A stretch of DNA of 12,995 nt. It comes from Flavobacteriaceae bacterium. Its GTDB lineage: Bacteria; Bacteroidota; Bacteroidia; Flavobacteriales; Flavobacteriaceae. The stretch's first letter is position 1, and every line of letters starts with the position of its first letter. The notes beneath the pieces are model-generated. The model saw only the letters and a program-made list of their open reading frames with translations. It did no database searches and had not been told where the DNA came from. Position numbers and translations under genes: made by a program. The stretch covers positions 1-12,995 of the forward strand of contig JALWYP010000415.1 in NCBI GenBank assembly GCA_026992695.1, given 5' to 3'. Of the stretch, positions 6,483 through 12,995 are shown piece by piece.

Positions 6483-6743
6483 ATGGCTCATAAAAAAGGA
6501 GTTGGTAGTTCTAAAAACGGTAGAGAATCAGAATCGAAACGCTTAGGTGTGAAGATTTTTGGAGGACAAACTGCTATTGCTGGAAATATCATCATAAGAC
6601 AACGCGGTACCAAACACCATCCAGGTGAAAATGTGTATCTTGGTAAAGACCATACATTACACGCTAAAGTAGATGGTACGGTAAAATTTACCAAAAAGAA
6701 AGATAACAAATCCTATGTTTCTATTGTGCCTTTTGAAGCATAA
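6483..6743 (+). CDS. rpmA: 50S ribosomal protein bL27
   Basis: This is an 86-residue bL27, the large-subunit protein whose N-terminal tail reaches the peptidyl-transferase centre. It begins [20 protein letters not shown] and contains the family core [20 protein letters not shown] (34-53) and [11 protein letters not shown]. The length is standard, and there is no cleavable N-terminal extension of the kind found in Firmicutes. It is the second gene of the rplU-rpmA pair and is followed by a strong terminator, so the operon is just these two genes. Confidence 0.98.
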   Translation: MAHKKGVGSSKNGRESESKRLGVKIFGGQTAIAGNIIIRQRGTKHHPGENVYLGKDHTLHAKVDGTVKFTKKKDNKSYVSIVPFEA

Positions 6744-6770
6744 AAACTAAGATTAGCCGTATAATTGGTA

Positions 6771-6806
6771 AACCCTTTATTCTGTTTTGAATAAAGGGTT
6801 TTTTTG
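6771..6806 (+). terminator. Intrinsic terminator of rplU-rpmA
   Basis: AACCCTTTATTC (6771-6782) and GAATAAAGGGTT (6789-6800) form a perfect 12-bp stem with a 6-nt loop, followed by a T-run (6801-6805). It is the clearest rho-independent terminator in the window. Confidence 0.92.
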
Positions 6807-6832
6807 TATATTGCTGTTTCTGTATTATTTTG
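6803..6832 (+). promoter_or_regulatory. Candidate promoter of the 6841 lipoprotein gene
   Basis: TTTG (6803-6806) lies in the T-run of the preceding terminator. TTATTTTG (6825-6832, one mismatch to TAnnTTTG) lies 18 nt further on. The predicted start falls only a few bases before the ATG at 6841, so the mRNA would be nearly leaderless. Confidence 0.3.
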
Positions 6833-6840
6833 TATGATAG

Positions 6841-7371
6841 ATGAAGTATTTACTAATATTTTTTTGCTTAACGGCTTGCATACCTGTAAAAATTGCACCA
6901 AATCTTGAAAAAGGAGAGGTGCTTGCTATTAAAAAATTTATTCCCAATCTAGGAAATACAAACGCCTACATATTTACCGATGTAAAAAATGAAAATGAAT
7001 TTTATTGGTACATCAATGCTAAATTTCATCTTGATTATGATGATTTTGATGGAAACATTCCGGTTTTAATAGGGAAGGAAAATTATTATTTAACTTTTTA
7101 CGAAGTAAGCAAAGAAACTAAAACCATTAATCTTATTCCGATATTAATTGACGCAAAAAGAAACGAAAATAACCGCAATCCAATAATGGAAGACAGTTAT
7201 GTAAGTAGAACCGGAACTTGGTATATAGCAATAACACTTACAACCGAAAATACTGAAGATGTTTTAAAGCAAAATCATCCGGATTTTATAAAAGTATTAA
7301 ATTATTTGAAAGGACTTCAAGAAGAATATCTAACAACAGCAAATTATACCGAAGTATATTTAAAAAACTAA
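6841..7371 (+). CDS. Hypothetical lipoprotein, unknown function
   Basis: I do not recognise this 176-residue protein beyond its being a predicted lipoprotein. A very short signal (MKYLLIFFCLTAC) ends in the lipobox LTAC, giving lipidated C13. The mature part is rich in aromatic and acidic residues (DVKNENEFYWYINAKFHLDYDDFDG) and has no membrane segment, so a beta-rich periplasmic or surface protein is likely. There is no cysteine in the mature part after C13. It stands alone: a strong terminator precedes it, and it converges on ahcY. Its A+T content and codon use resemble its neighbours, so there is no sign of recent transfer. The start is the ATG that yields the signal peptide. Confidence 0.8.
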   Translation: MKYLLIFFCLTACIPVKIAPNLEKGEVLAIKKFIPNLGNTNAYIFTDVKNENEFYWYINAKFHLDYDDFDGNIPVLIGKENYYLTFYEVSKETKTINLIPILIDAKRNENNRNPIMEDSYVSRTGTWYIAITLTTENTEDVLKQNHPDFIKVLNYLKGLQEEYLTTANYTEVYLKN

Positions 7372-7390
7372 AAGCACATAGGTGTTTGTA

Positions 7391-7451
7391 AAAATAAAAA
7401 ACCTCTCAGGATTTAACTTGCCATAAAGCAGAAGATAAAACTGAGAGGTTT
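7391..7451. terminator. Long-loop hairpin between convergent lipoprotein gene and ahcY
   Basis: AAACCTCTCAG (7399-7409) pairs with CTGAGAGGTTT (7441-7451) in a perfect 11-bp stem around a 31-nt loop. On the minus strand the stem runs into TTTATTTTTAC, a good T-rich tract for ending ahcY. On the plus strand only AATATGTTTT follows. The unusually long loop is noted among the findings. Confidence 0.65.
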
Positions 7452-7481
7452 AATATGTTTTAATAATAAAAGTGAGATATT

Positions 7482-8798
7482 TTAATACCTATAATATTCC
7501 GGTTTATAAGGTCCTTCTACTTTAACACCAATATAGTCGGCTTGGTCGGGACGTAACTCGGTAAGCTCTACACCAATTTTTGCCAAGTGTAATTTAGCCA
7601 CTTTTTCGTCGAGGTGTTTGGGAAGCATATATACTTTGTTTTCGTATGCATCACGGTTTGTCCAAAGTTCAATTTGCGCTAATGTTTGGTTGGTAAAGGA
7701 GTTACTCATTACAAAACTGGGATGTCCGGTTGCACATCCTAAATTCACCAAACGACCTTCTGCTAAGATAATAATATCTTTTCCGTTAAGAGTATATTTA
7801 TCTACTTGCGGTTTAATTTCTACTTTGGTGTTTCCGTAGTTGTTATTTAACCAAGCCATATCAATTTCGTTATCAAAATGCCCGATATTACAAACGATGG
7901 TTTTGTCTTTCATAGCTTCAAAATGGTGTCCTTGTACAATGTCTTTGTTTCCGGTTGTGGTTATAATTATATCTGCATTTCCTACTACGGTTTCTAATTT
8001 TTTAACTTCAAAACCATCCATAGCAGCTTGTAAGGCACATATAGGATCTATTTCGGTTATGGTAACAATACTTCCGGCTCCTTTAAAAGAGGCGGCAGTT
8101 CCTTTACCTACATCACCGTATCCACATACTACTACTCGCTTTCCTGCAAGCATCAAGTCGGTTGCACGACGAATGGCATCTACGGCACTTTCACGACATC
8201 CGTATTTATTATCAAATTTAGATTTGGTAACACTATCGTTTACATTAATGGCAGGCATAGGTAGTGTTCCTTCTTTCATACGGTCGTATAAACGGTGTAC
8301 TCCAGTTGTTGTTTCTTCACTAAGTCCGTTTATTCCGTCAACAAGCTCAGGGTATTTATCCAGTACCATATTTGTTAAATCGCCTCCGTCGTCTAAAATC
8401 ATATTTAGCGGTTTGCGTTCTTCACCAAAAAACAAGGTTTGTTCGATGCACCAATCAAATTCTTCTTCATTCATCCCTTTCCAAGCATATACCGGAATTC
8501 CGGCTGCTGCAATAGCAGCGGCAGCTTGATCTTGAGTTGAAAAAATATTACACGAGCTCCAAGTAACTTCGGCTCCTAAGGCTACTAATGTTTCAATTAA
8601 CACAGCAGTTTGTATGGTCATATGAAGGCATCCGGCAATTCGAGCTCCTTTAAGCGGTTGGCTATCTTTATATTCTTGGCGAAGAGCCATTAATCCCGGC
8701 ATTTCGGCTTCGGCAAGTTCTATTTCTTTTCGTCCCCAATCGGCTAGCGAGATATCTTTTACTTTGTAAGGAATGTAAGGCATGGTCTTTGTACTCAT
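7482..8798 (-). CDS. ahcY: Adenosylhomocysteinase (S-adenosyl-L-homocysteine hydrolase)
   Basis: This cytosolic, NAD-dependent enzyme splits S-adenosylhomocysteine into adenosine and homocysteine, relieving product inhibition of methyltransferases. The 438-residue protein is full length. The substrate domain carries [15 protein letters not shown] (H59) and [17 protein letters not shown]. Catalytic residues at the family positions include D137, E162, K192, D196 and C201. The NAD-binding motif GYGDVGKG is at 226-233, followed by GHFDNEID and [16 protein letters not shown], and the C-terminus is KPEYYRY, whose Lys and Tyr reach into the partner subunit's NAD site. The start at 8798 gives [12 protein letters not shown]; a second ATG at codon 6 is possible. 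It is transcribed alone, divergent from the phosphopantetheinyl transferase gene. Confidence 0.98.
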   Translation of the reverse strand: MSTKTMPYIPYKVKDISLADWGRKEIELAEAEMPGLMALRQEYKDSQPLKGARIAGCLHMTIQTAVLIETLVALGAEVTWSSCNIFSTQDQAAAAIAAAGIPVYAWKGMNEEEFDWCIEQTLFFGEERKPLNMILDDGGDLTNMVLDKYPELVDGINGLSEETTTGVHRLYDRMKEGTLPMPAINVNDSVTKSKFDNKYGCRESAVDAIRRATDLMLAGKRVVVCGYGDVGKGTAASFKGAGSIVTITEIDPICALQAAMDGFEVKKLETVVGNADIIITTTGNKDIVQGHHFEAMKDKTIVCNIGHFDNEIDMAWLNNNYGNTKVEIKPQVDKYTLNGKDIIILAEGRLVNLGCATGHPSFVMSNSFTNQTLAQIELWTNRDAYENKVYMLPKHLDEKVAKLHLAKIGVELTELRPDQADYIGVKVEGPYKPEYYRY

Positions 8799-8863
8799 AA
8801 TTTTTTTAATTAAACTCTAATAAAAGAGAAACGTATTGTTATTTTGTTTAACTTTATTTTTCG

Positions 8864-8871
8864 CAAAAATA
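8864..8871 (-). promoter_or_regulatory. -7 box of ahcY
   Basis: The minus strand reads TATTTTTG, an exact TAnnTTTG match giving a start near 8859 and a leader of about 60 nt. No TTG lies at the standard -33 distance. The box lies within the 93-nt gap shared with the divergent gene at 8892, for which I see no equally good promoter. Confidence 0.4.
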
Positions 8872-8891
8872 CATAATATCCGTAACATTCT

Positions 8892-9536
8892 ATGCCTCTT
8901 TACAAAACTATAACAATTAATCCTCGAACTCGAGTTGCTATTTGGAAGATTGAAGAAAGTATTAAAACACTTTCCGGCGGAATTTCACTTACTCAAAACA
9001 GTCGTACCAGAATTGCTTCAATGAAAAGCGAATTACACCAAAAAGGATATCTTAGTATTAGGCATTTGTTAGCTTTAGAAGGATATACCGATTTTGATTT
9101 GTATTATGATAAGAACGGAAAACCCCATTTAAAAGACGGAAAGCATATTTCAATCACCCATTCTTTTCAATTTACTGCCATTATTATTAGCGATTTAGAA
9201 GTTGGAATTGACATCGAAAAACAACGCCGAAAAATCATCACTATTGCACCTAAGTTTACCCCTGTTGAAGAATATGCTTCGGTTAAAAAGCAACAAGATT
9301 TAATTAGAAAATTAACCGTAGTGTGGTGCGCAAAAGAATCGCTTTATAAAAGTTTTGCCATTAAAGGAATAAGTTTTTTACAACATATTTATGTAGAGGA
9401 TTTTAATTTAGTCGACCAAAAAACCACCGCACACGTTCATTATAAGAAGAAACACCAAGATTATGCTATTAGTTTTATTGAATTTGAAGGTTTTACTTGT
9501 GCGTATGTCTTAATTACTGCAGATAATATGATGTAA
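8892..9536 (+). CDS. 4'-phosphopantetheinyl transferase superfamily protein
   Basis: Enzymes of this superfamily move the phosphopantetheine arm of coenzyme A onto a serine of acyl or peptidyl carrier proteins. The 214-residue protein has the magnesium-binding motif VGIDIEK (D107, E109) and the WCAKESLYKSF motif (W145, K148, E149, K153), plus SITHSFQFTAI at about 87-97, equivalent to the SHS region that binds CoA. The size suggests the Sfp-like two-lobed form, with an N-terminal lobe at about 1-100, rather than the shorter AcpS. Its carrier protein is not in the window; the fatty-acid acyl carrier protein is the simplest guess. It is followed 40 nt later by the prenyl-glyceryl phosphate synthase gene. 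Confidence 0.92.
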   Translation: MPLYKTITINPRTRVAIWKIEESIKTLSGGISLTQNSRTRIASMKSELHQKGYLSIRHLLALEGYTDFDLYYDKNGKPHLKDGKHISITHSFQFTAIIISDLEVGIDIEKQRRKIITIAPKFTPVEEYASVKKQQDLIRKLTVVWCAKESLYKSFAIKGISFLQHIYVEDFNLVDQKTTAHVHYKKKHQDYAISFIEFEGFTCAYVLITADNMM

Positions 9537-9550
9537 ACCAAATGCTTTCT

Positions 9551-9558
9551 TATCTTTG
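9551..9558 (+). promoter_or_regulatory. Possible internal promoter before the GGGP synthase gene
   Basis: TATCTTTG matches TAnnTTTG exactly and would start transcription about 13 nt before the ATG at 9577. A matching -33 element is not evident. It suggests that the downstream four genes may be transcribed separately from the transferase gene. Confidence 0.35.
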
Positions 9559-9576
9559 TTTGTTTTTACAATAAAA

Positions 9577-10275
9577 ATGAAGAATACGTACTACCTCACT
9601 ATTTGTCAAACCATAAAAAGCGGTGAAAAGTTATTTGCTGCACTTATAGATCCCGAAGAATTTAATACCACACAAGTCCAACCATTTTTAAAAAATCTTC
9701 CGCAAGACACCACACACTTGTTTGTGGGTGGCAGTACCGATATTCATAACAAAACCGAAGAAGTGGTTTTCTCTTTAAAAAAATACAGTAACCTGCCTGT
9801 TTTTTTATTTCCGGGCGATTATTTACAAATTACCCCCAAAGCCGATGCGTTGCTGTTTTTATCCTTACTTTCGGGAAGAAATGCCGAGTACCTTATTGGG
9901 CAACAAGTAAAAGCCGTTCCGCTTATTAAAAAAACCACGTTAGAAGTAATTTCTACCGGTTACCTGTTAATTGATGGGGGAAACAATGCTACTGTTGCAC
10001 GAATTAGTAAAACAAAACCCATCCCGCAACAAGAAATACAACAAATTGTAAATACCGCCATTGCCGGTGAATACATGGGAGCAAAACTTATTTACCTCGA
10101 AGCAGGAAGCGGTGCTATAACTCCGGTATCGGCTAAAATTATTAAACAAGTAAAAAAAGCTATTAAAATACCACTCATTGTAGGTGGCGGAATAAAAACC
10201 GAAAATCAAAAACAAGTAGCCTACCAAGCCGGAGCCGATATGGTAGTAATGGGAACCGTTTTTGAAACAAAATAA
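9577..10275 (+). CDS. Geranylgeranylglyceryl phosphate synthase family protein (PcrB/GGGPS-like)
   Basis: This TIM-barrel prenyltransferase family joins a polyprenyl diphosphate to sn-glycerol 1-phosphate, the first ether-lipid step in archaea; bacterial members are known in Bacteroidota and Firmicutes. The 232-residue protein shows ALIDPEEF (D25, likely magnesium ligand), FVGGSTD (49-55), FPGDYLQI, YLEAGSGA (173-180), PLIVGGGIKT (199-208) and ADMVVMGTVFE (220-230), the phosphate-binding loops of the family in order. From family knowledge the Bacteroidota group makes geranylgeranylglyceryl phosphate, but chain length cannot be proved here. I chose the ATG at 9577; a TTG at 9556 in the same frame would overlap the promoter-like box and add seven poor residues. 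pnuC starts 4 nt after its stop. Confidence 0.92.
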   Translation: MKNTYYLTICQTIKSGEKLFAALIDPEEFNTTQVQPFLKNLPQDTTHLFVGGSTDIHNKTEEVVFSLKKYSNLPVFLFPGDYLQITPKADALLFLSLLSGRNAEYLIGQQVKAVPLIKKTTLEVISTGYLLIDGGNNATVARISKTKPIPQQEIQQIVNTAIAGEYMGAKLIYLEAGSGAITPVSAKIIKQVKKAIKIPLIVGGGIKTENQKQVAYQAGADMVVMGTVFETK

Positions 10276-10279
10276 ACCA

Positions 10280-10987
10280 ATGAACGAAATCGTAAATTTC
10301 TTTTTAGAACCCTACCAAAATGCTTCAGTGATAAACATTGTTTTAGAATTTATTGCGGCAGTTCTCGGTGTAATAAGTGTATTTTTTGCAAAAAAGGAAA
10401 ACGTTTTGGTATATCCAACCGGTATTATTAGTACGGCACTTTACGTTTATTTGCTTTCACAATGGGCACTATATGGTGATTTAATTATTAATATTTATTA
10501 TACCTTAATGAGCATTTATGGCTGGTATATGTGGACAAGAATTTCCGATAAAACACACCAACCGTTGCAAATAACTAGAACGACAACAACCGATAAACTA
10601 AAAGCTACAGGTATATTTGTTTTTACAGCGGTTTTTGTAATTTTTGTTTATCGGTATTACCATTTGATGCCAAATCTAAGTTTTTCTGAAAGTGTACACT
10701 ATGCACTACAAAAATTAACTGCCGGAAGTCTTCAACAATTCAGAGAAGCAACACCGTATTTAGATACTTTTACAACAGCCGCTGCTTTTGTAGCCATGTG
10801 GCTTATGGCAAACAAGAAATTAGAAAATTGGACATTTTGGATAGCAACCAATATTGTTTCAATACCTTTGTATTTTGTAAAAGGGTACGGATTTACCGGA
10901 ATTCAATACACGATTTTTTTAATATTAGCGATTCAAGGCTATAAACTATGGAAGAAACACTTAAACAAAAACCTTGCAACTGCATAA
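10280..10987 (+). CDS. pnuC: PnuC-family transporter, probably for nicotinamide riboside
   Basis: PnuC proteins carry uncharged vitamin nucleosides across the inner membrane, and trapping is by downstream phosphorylation. This 235-residue protein has about seven membrane helices, the motif YGWYMW (80-85) and the family C-terminal block from YLDTFTTAAAF through the paired tryptophans at W184 and W187 to KGYGFTGIQY. Residues about 127-158, between two helices, form a polar stretch that looks longer than in the PnuC proteins I know. The family also contains thiamine and riboflavin transporters; the overlapping ribosylnicotinamide kinase-like gene favours nicotinamide riboside. I use the ATG at 10280, 4 nt after the preceding stop; an in-frame TTG at 10262 would overlap that gene. 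Confidence 0.92.
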   Translation: MNEIVNFFLEPYQNASVINIVLEFIAAVLGVISVFFAKKENVLVYPTGIISTALYVYLLSQWALYGDLIINIYYTLMSIYGWYMWTRISDKTHQPLQITRTTTTDKLKATGIFVFTAVFVIFVYRYYHLMPNLSFSESVHYALQKLTAGSLQQFREATPYLDTFTTAAAFVAMWLMANKKLENWTFWIATNIVSIPLYFVKGYGFTGIQYTIFLILAIQGYKLWKKHLNKNLATA

Positions 10988-11547
10988 AAGTGGTGCTGTT
11001 TGGTCCCGAATCTACCGGAAAAACAACGTTGTCTAGACAATTAGCAAGACACTACAACTCGGTTTGGGTACCCGAATACGCTAGAGAATACCTCCAAGAC
11101 AAATGGAATAACGAACGTAAAACCTGTCAGCCCGAAGATTTACTCCCCATTGCAATAGGGCAAATGAAATTAGAAAACCAACTAGCCCAAAAAACCAACA
11201 ACGTACTTATTTGCGACACCGACTTACTTGAAACAAAAGTGTATAGCGAAGAATACTACTCCGGCACCTGCGACCCACTTATTGAAAAAGCAGCCAAGGA
11301 TAACACGTATGATTTATATTTTTTAACCTATATCGATGTTCCTTGGGAAAAAGACGATTTAAGAGACAAACCCTTTGAAAGAGAAGCAATGTTTAAAGCA
11401 TTTGAAAAGGCCCTAGTAAAATATAACAAACCCTATGTGTTATTAAAAGGAAACAAAAAACAGCGATTAGAAAAAGCTATAAAAAATATTGATGCTATTT
11501 TAAAACAAAAAAATGATATTCAGCCTTTACGATATACGCCAAATTAA
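10948..11547 (+). CDS. NadR-like ATPase, probable ribosylnicotinamide kinase
   Basis: The 199-residue protein matches the C-terminal P-loop domain of NadR, which phosphorylates nicotinamide riboside to NMN. It has a Walker A motif GPESTGKT (19-26), then VPEYAREYL (41-49) typical of this kinase group, a Walker B-like LICDTD (87-92), and a charged lid DVPWEKDDLRDKPFERE (130-146). It lacks the N-terminal regulator and NMN adenylyltransferase domains of enterobacterial NadR, so the second step to NAD must come from another protein. The start at 10948 lies inside pnuC, giving a 40-base overlap. No later ATG precedes the Walker motif, so the overlap is real. Its own 3' end overlaps the next gene by 35 bases. 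Confidence 0.88.
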   Translation: MEETLKQKPCNCIKVVLFGPESTGKTTLSRQLARHYNSVWVPEYAREYLQDKWNNERKTCQPEDLLPIAIGQMKLENQLAQKTNNVLICDTDLLETKVYSEEYYSGTCDPLIEKAAKDNTYDLYFLTYIDVPWEKDDLRDKPFEREAMFKAFEKALVKYNKPYVLLKGNKKQRLEKAIKNIDAILKQKNDIQPLRYTPN

Positions 11548-12995
11548 AGCACAGGGACAATCCATTTCTCAAATTGAAAAGCAAATAGAAACGTTTCAAA
11601 ACGGAATAAATCCTGTAAAAGTTGTTTCGGCGGCTACGCTTGCAAATGGTATTGAAGCTATTTCTGAAGCAGACCGGAAAAAATTCATAGACAAGTATGA
11701 AAGTAAAAAAGACAATTTACAAATAGTAAAATTTGTACCCGCCTCGGGTGCTGCAACCCGAATGTTTAAATTCTTACATCAGTTTTTAAAACAATACCAA
11801 CCTAAAGAAGAAAAAATTAAATCGTTTCTTTCTAAAAGCAGTAATAAAAACGAGCTAATCACCTTTTTTGAAAACTCAAAAAACTTTGCTTTTTACAAAA
11901 AAATTAAGAAGAAGTGCAATAAAATATATCCCTATTGTAACACAACAACAAAAGGAATGCGTTGGCATCAAATAGCCAGTGTAGTGCTTGGTAAAGAAGG
12001 ACTTAATTATGGTAATTTACCAAAAGGATTGATTTTGTTTCATTCCTACAAACAACATGCAGCGACAGCTTTTGAAGAACAATTATTTGAAGCTACGTTT
12101 TATGCTTCGGTTGAAAAAGAAGTATTTGTTCATTTTACTTTTTCAGAAGAACATGTAAAAAAGTTTAAAAAAAAGTATGAGAAAATACAGCCGTTGCTAA
12201 AAAGAAAAACAGGTGCTAATTTTAATATTTCGTATTCTTTTCAAAAAAAAGAAACAGATACTATTACTGTAACTCCCGATAATAAAATTATTAGAAACTC
12301 AAAAGGAGAATTAATATTTAGACCTTCCGGACATGGGGCACTTTTAGAAAACCTTAATGAAATAGATGCAGATTTGGTTTTTATTAAAAACATAGACAAT
12401 GTTATTACTAGAAATCATATTAATGAAATTGCACATTATAAAAAATTACTCGCCGGAAAATTATTGTGGTTACAAGAAAATATTTTCAGATTATTAAACA
12501 AACTCGATACCAACCAACAAACCGAATTGGTTATTGAAGAGGCACGATCTTTTTTGTTTAATCACCTGTCTATTAAAAATCCACCTAAAGATTTTGTGCA
12601 AATTAAAATACTGTTAAACCGACCAATTAGAGTGTGTGGGATGGTAAAAAATACTGGAGCACCCGGTGGTGGTCCGTTTTGGGTAAAAGATAAAAGCGAA
12701 AAGATTTCATTACAAATTGTCGAACTATCACAAATAGACACCTCCATCCCGAACCAAAAAACAATAGTGAACGATGCTACTCATTTTAATCCGGTTGATA
12801 TAGTTTGTGGTTTAAGAGATTATAAAGGTGAAAAATTTAATTTACAACACTTTACCAATCCCGATTGGAAAATAATTTCGCAAAAATTTATTAATGGTAG
12901 TCCCATTAAAGCCCTTGAATTACCGGGGTTATGGAACGGTGCCATGGCTAACTGGAATACCGTGTTTGTAGAAGTACCCTTAATTACGTTCAATC
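11513..12995 (+). CDS. DUF4301 family protein, nucleotidyltransferase-like (3' end cut by window edge)
   Basis: The frame is open from the ATG at 11513 to the window edge (494 residues, no stop), close to the roughly 500-520 I would expect of DUF4301 proteins of Bacteroidota. Recognisable blocks are LYDIRQIKAQG (5-15), VPASGAATRMFK (75-86), FRPSGHGALLENL (269-281), FIKNIDNV (290-297), CGMVKNTGAPGGGPFW (375-390), HFNPVDIVCG and a C-terminal PGLWNGAMANWNTVFVEVP. The GxxTRM-like and GHGAL...NIDN blocks resemble the nucleotide- and sugar-binding loops of UDP-sugar pyrophosphorylases; this is my inference, and no substrate is known to me. The conserved N-terminus lies within the 35-base overlap with the kinase gene, which confirms the start. 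It is the fourth gene in the GGGPS-pnuC-kinase run. Confidence 0.85.
   Translation, partial: MIFSLYDIRQIKAQGQSISQIEKQIETFQNGINPVKVVSAATLANGIEAISEADRKKFIDKYESKKDNLQIVKFVPASGAATRMFKFLHQFLKQYQPKEEKIKSFLSKSSNKNELITFFENSKNFAFYKKIKKKCNKIYPYCNTTTKGMRWHQIASVVLGKEGLNYGNLPKGLILFHSYKQHAATAFEEQLFEATFYASVEKEVFVHFTFSEEHVKKFKKKYEKIQPLLKRKTGANFNISYSFQKKETDTITVTPDNKIIRNSKGELIFRPSGHGALLENLNEIDADLVFIKNIDNVITRNHINEIAHYKKLLAGKLLWLQENIFRLLNKLDTNQQTELVIEEARSFLFNHLSIKNPPKDFVQIKILLNRPIRVCGMVKNTGAPGGGPFWVKDKSEKISLQIVELSQIDTSIPNQKTIVNDATHFNPVDIVCGLRDYKGEKFNLQHFTNPDWKIISQKFINGSPIKALELPGLWNGAMANWNTVFVEVPLITFN

Noticed and set aside
7840..8529. 229-codon frame opposite ahcY
   Set aside because: It lies wholly inside the strongly conserved ahcY gene and has no recognisable domain or promoter.
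9556..9576. Upstream TTG start for the GGGPS-family gene
   Set aside because: It overlaps an exact TAnnTTTG box and adds residues unlike the family N-terminus; the ATG at 9577 fits better.
12562..12747. 61-codon minus-strand frame inside the DUF4301 gene
   Set aside because: It lies opposite conserved DUF4301 sequence (CGMVKNTGAPGGGPFW) and has no features of its own.

Overview
The window looks like chromosomal core DNA from a member of the Flavobacteriia (Bacteroidota). The reasons are low G+C, non-coding DNA very rich in A and T, few purine-rich ribosome binding sites, several matches to the Bacteroidota promoter (TTTG, about 19-21 nt, TAnnTTTG), and gldE/gldD gliding-motility genes next to ssb and mutY. 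I see no phage, insertion sequence, CRISPR, tRNA, rRNA or defence genes. Almost every gene belongs to a recognisable family, so this is an ordinary housekeeping region with a few unusual proteins.

Layout. Positions 1-267 (minus) hold the start of an HU/IHF-type DNA-binding protein that runs off the left edge. The 266-nt gap from 268 to 533 carries its promoter and no gene that I can see. On the plus strand follow mutY, ssb, gldE and gldD (534-4024). gldE and gldD abut exactly, and gldE appears to use a TTG start. A hairpin separates gldD from a convergent minus-strand lipoprotein gene (4077-4661) that joins a heavy-metal-associated (HMA) domain to a cysteine-repeat tail. Divergent from it is an EamA-type transporter (4759-5631). 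Next is the ribosomal operon rplU-rpmA (5763-6743), with a textbook promoter and a textbook terminator. Its L21 protein carries an extra C-terminal helix-hairpin-helix (HhH) region. A small lipoprotein of unknown function (6841-7371) converges on ahcY (7482-8798, minus) across a long-loop hairpin.

From 8892 to the right edge is a plus-strand run: a phosphopantetheinyl transferase, a geranylgeranylglyceryl phosphate synthase-family protein, pnuC, a NadR-like ribosylnicotinamide kinase-type ATPase, and a DUF4301 protein that is still open at base 12995. The last three overlap by 40 and 35 bases, so they are very probably co-translated.

How the genes fit together. MutY and SSB are repair and replication proteins. 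GldE and GldD are membrane and lipoprotein parts of gliding or type IX secretion. PnuC with the NadR-like kinase suggests import and phosphorylation of nicotinamide riboside for NAD. AhcY recycles S-adenosylhomocysteine. The most open questions are the cysteine-octad HMA lipoprotein, the L21 extension, and the role of the nucleotidyltransferase-like DUF4301 protein in the NAD-salvage operon.
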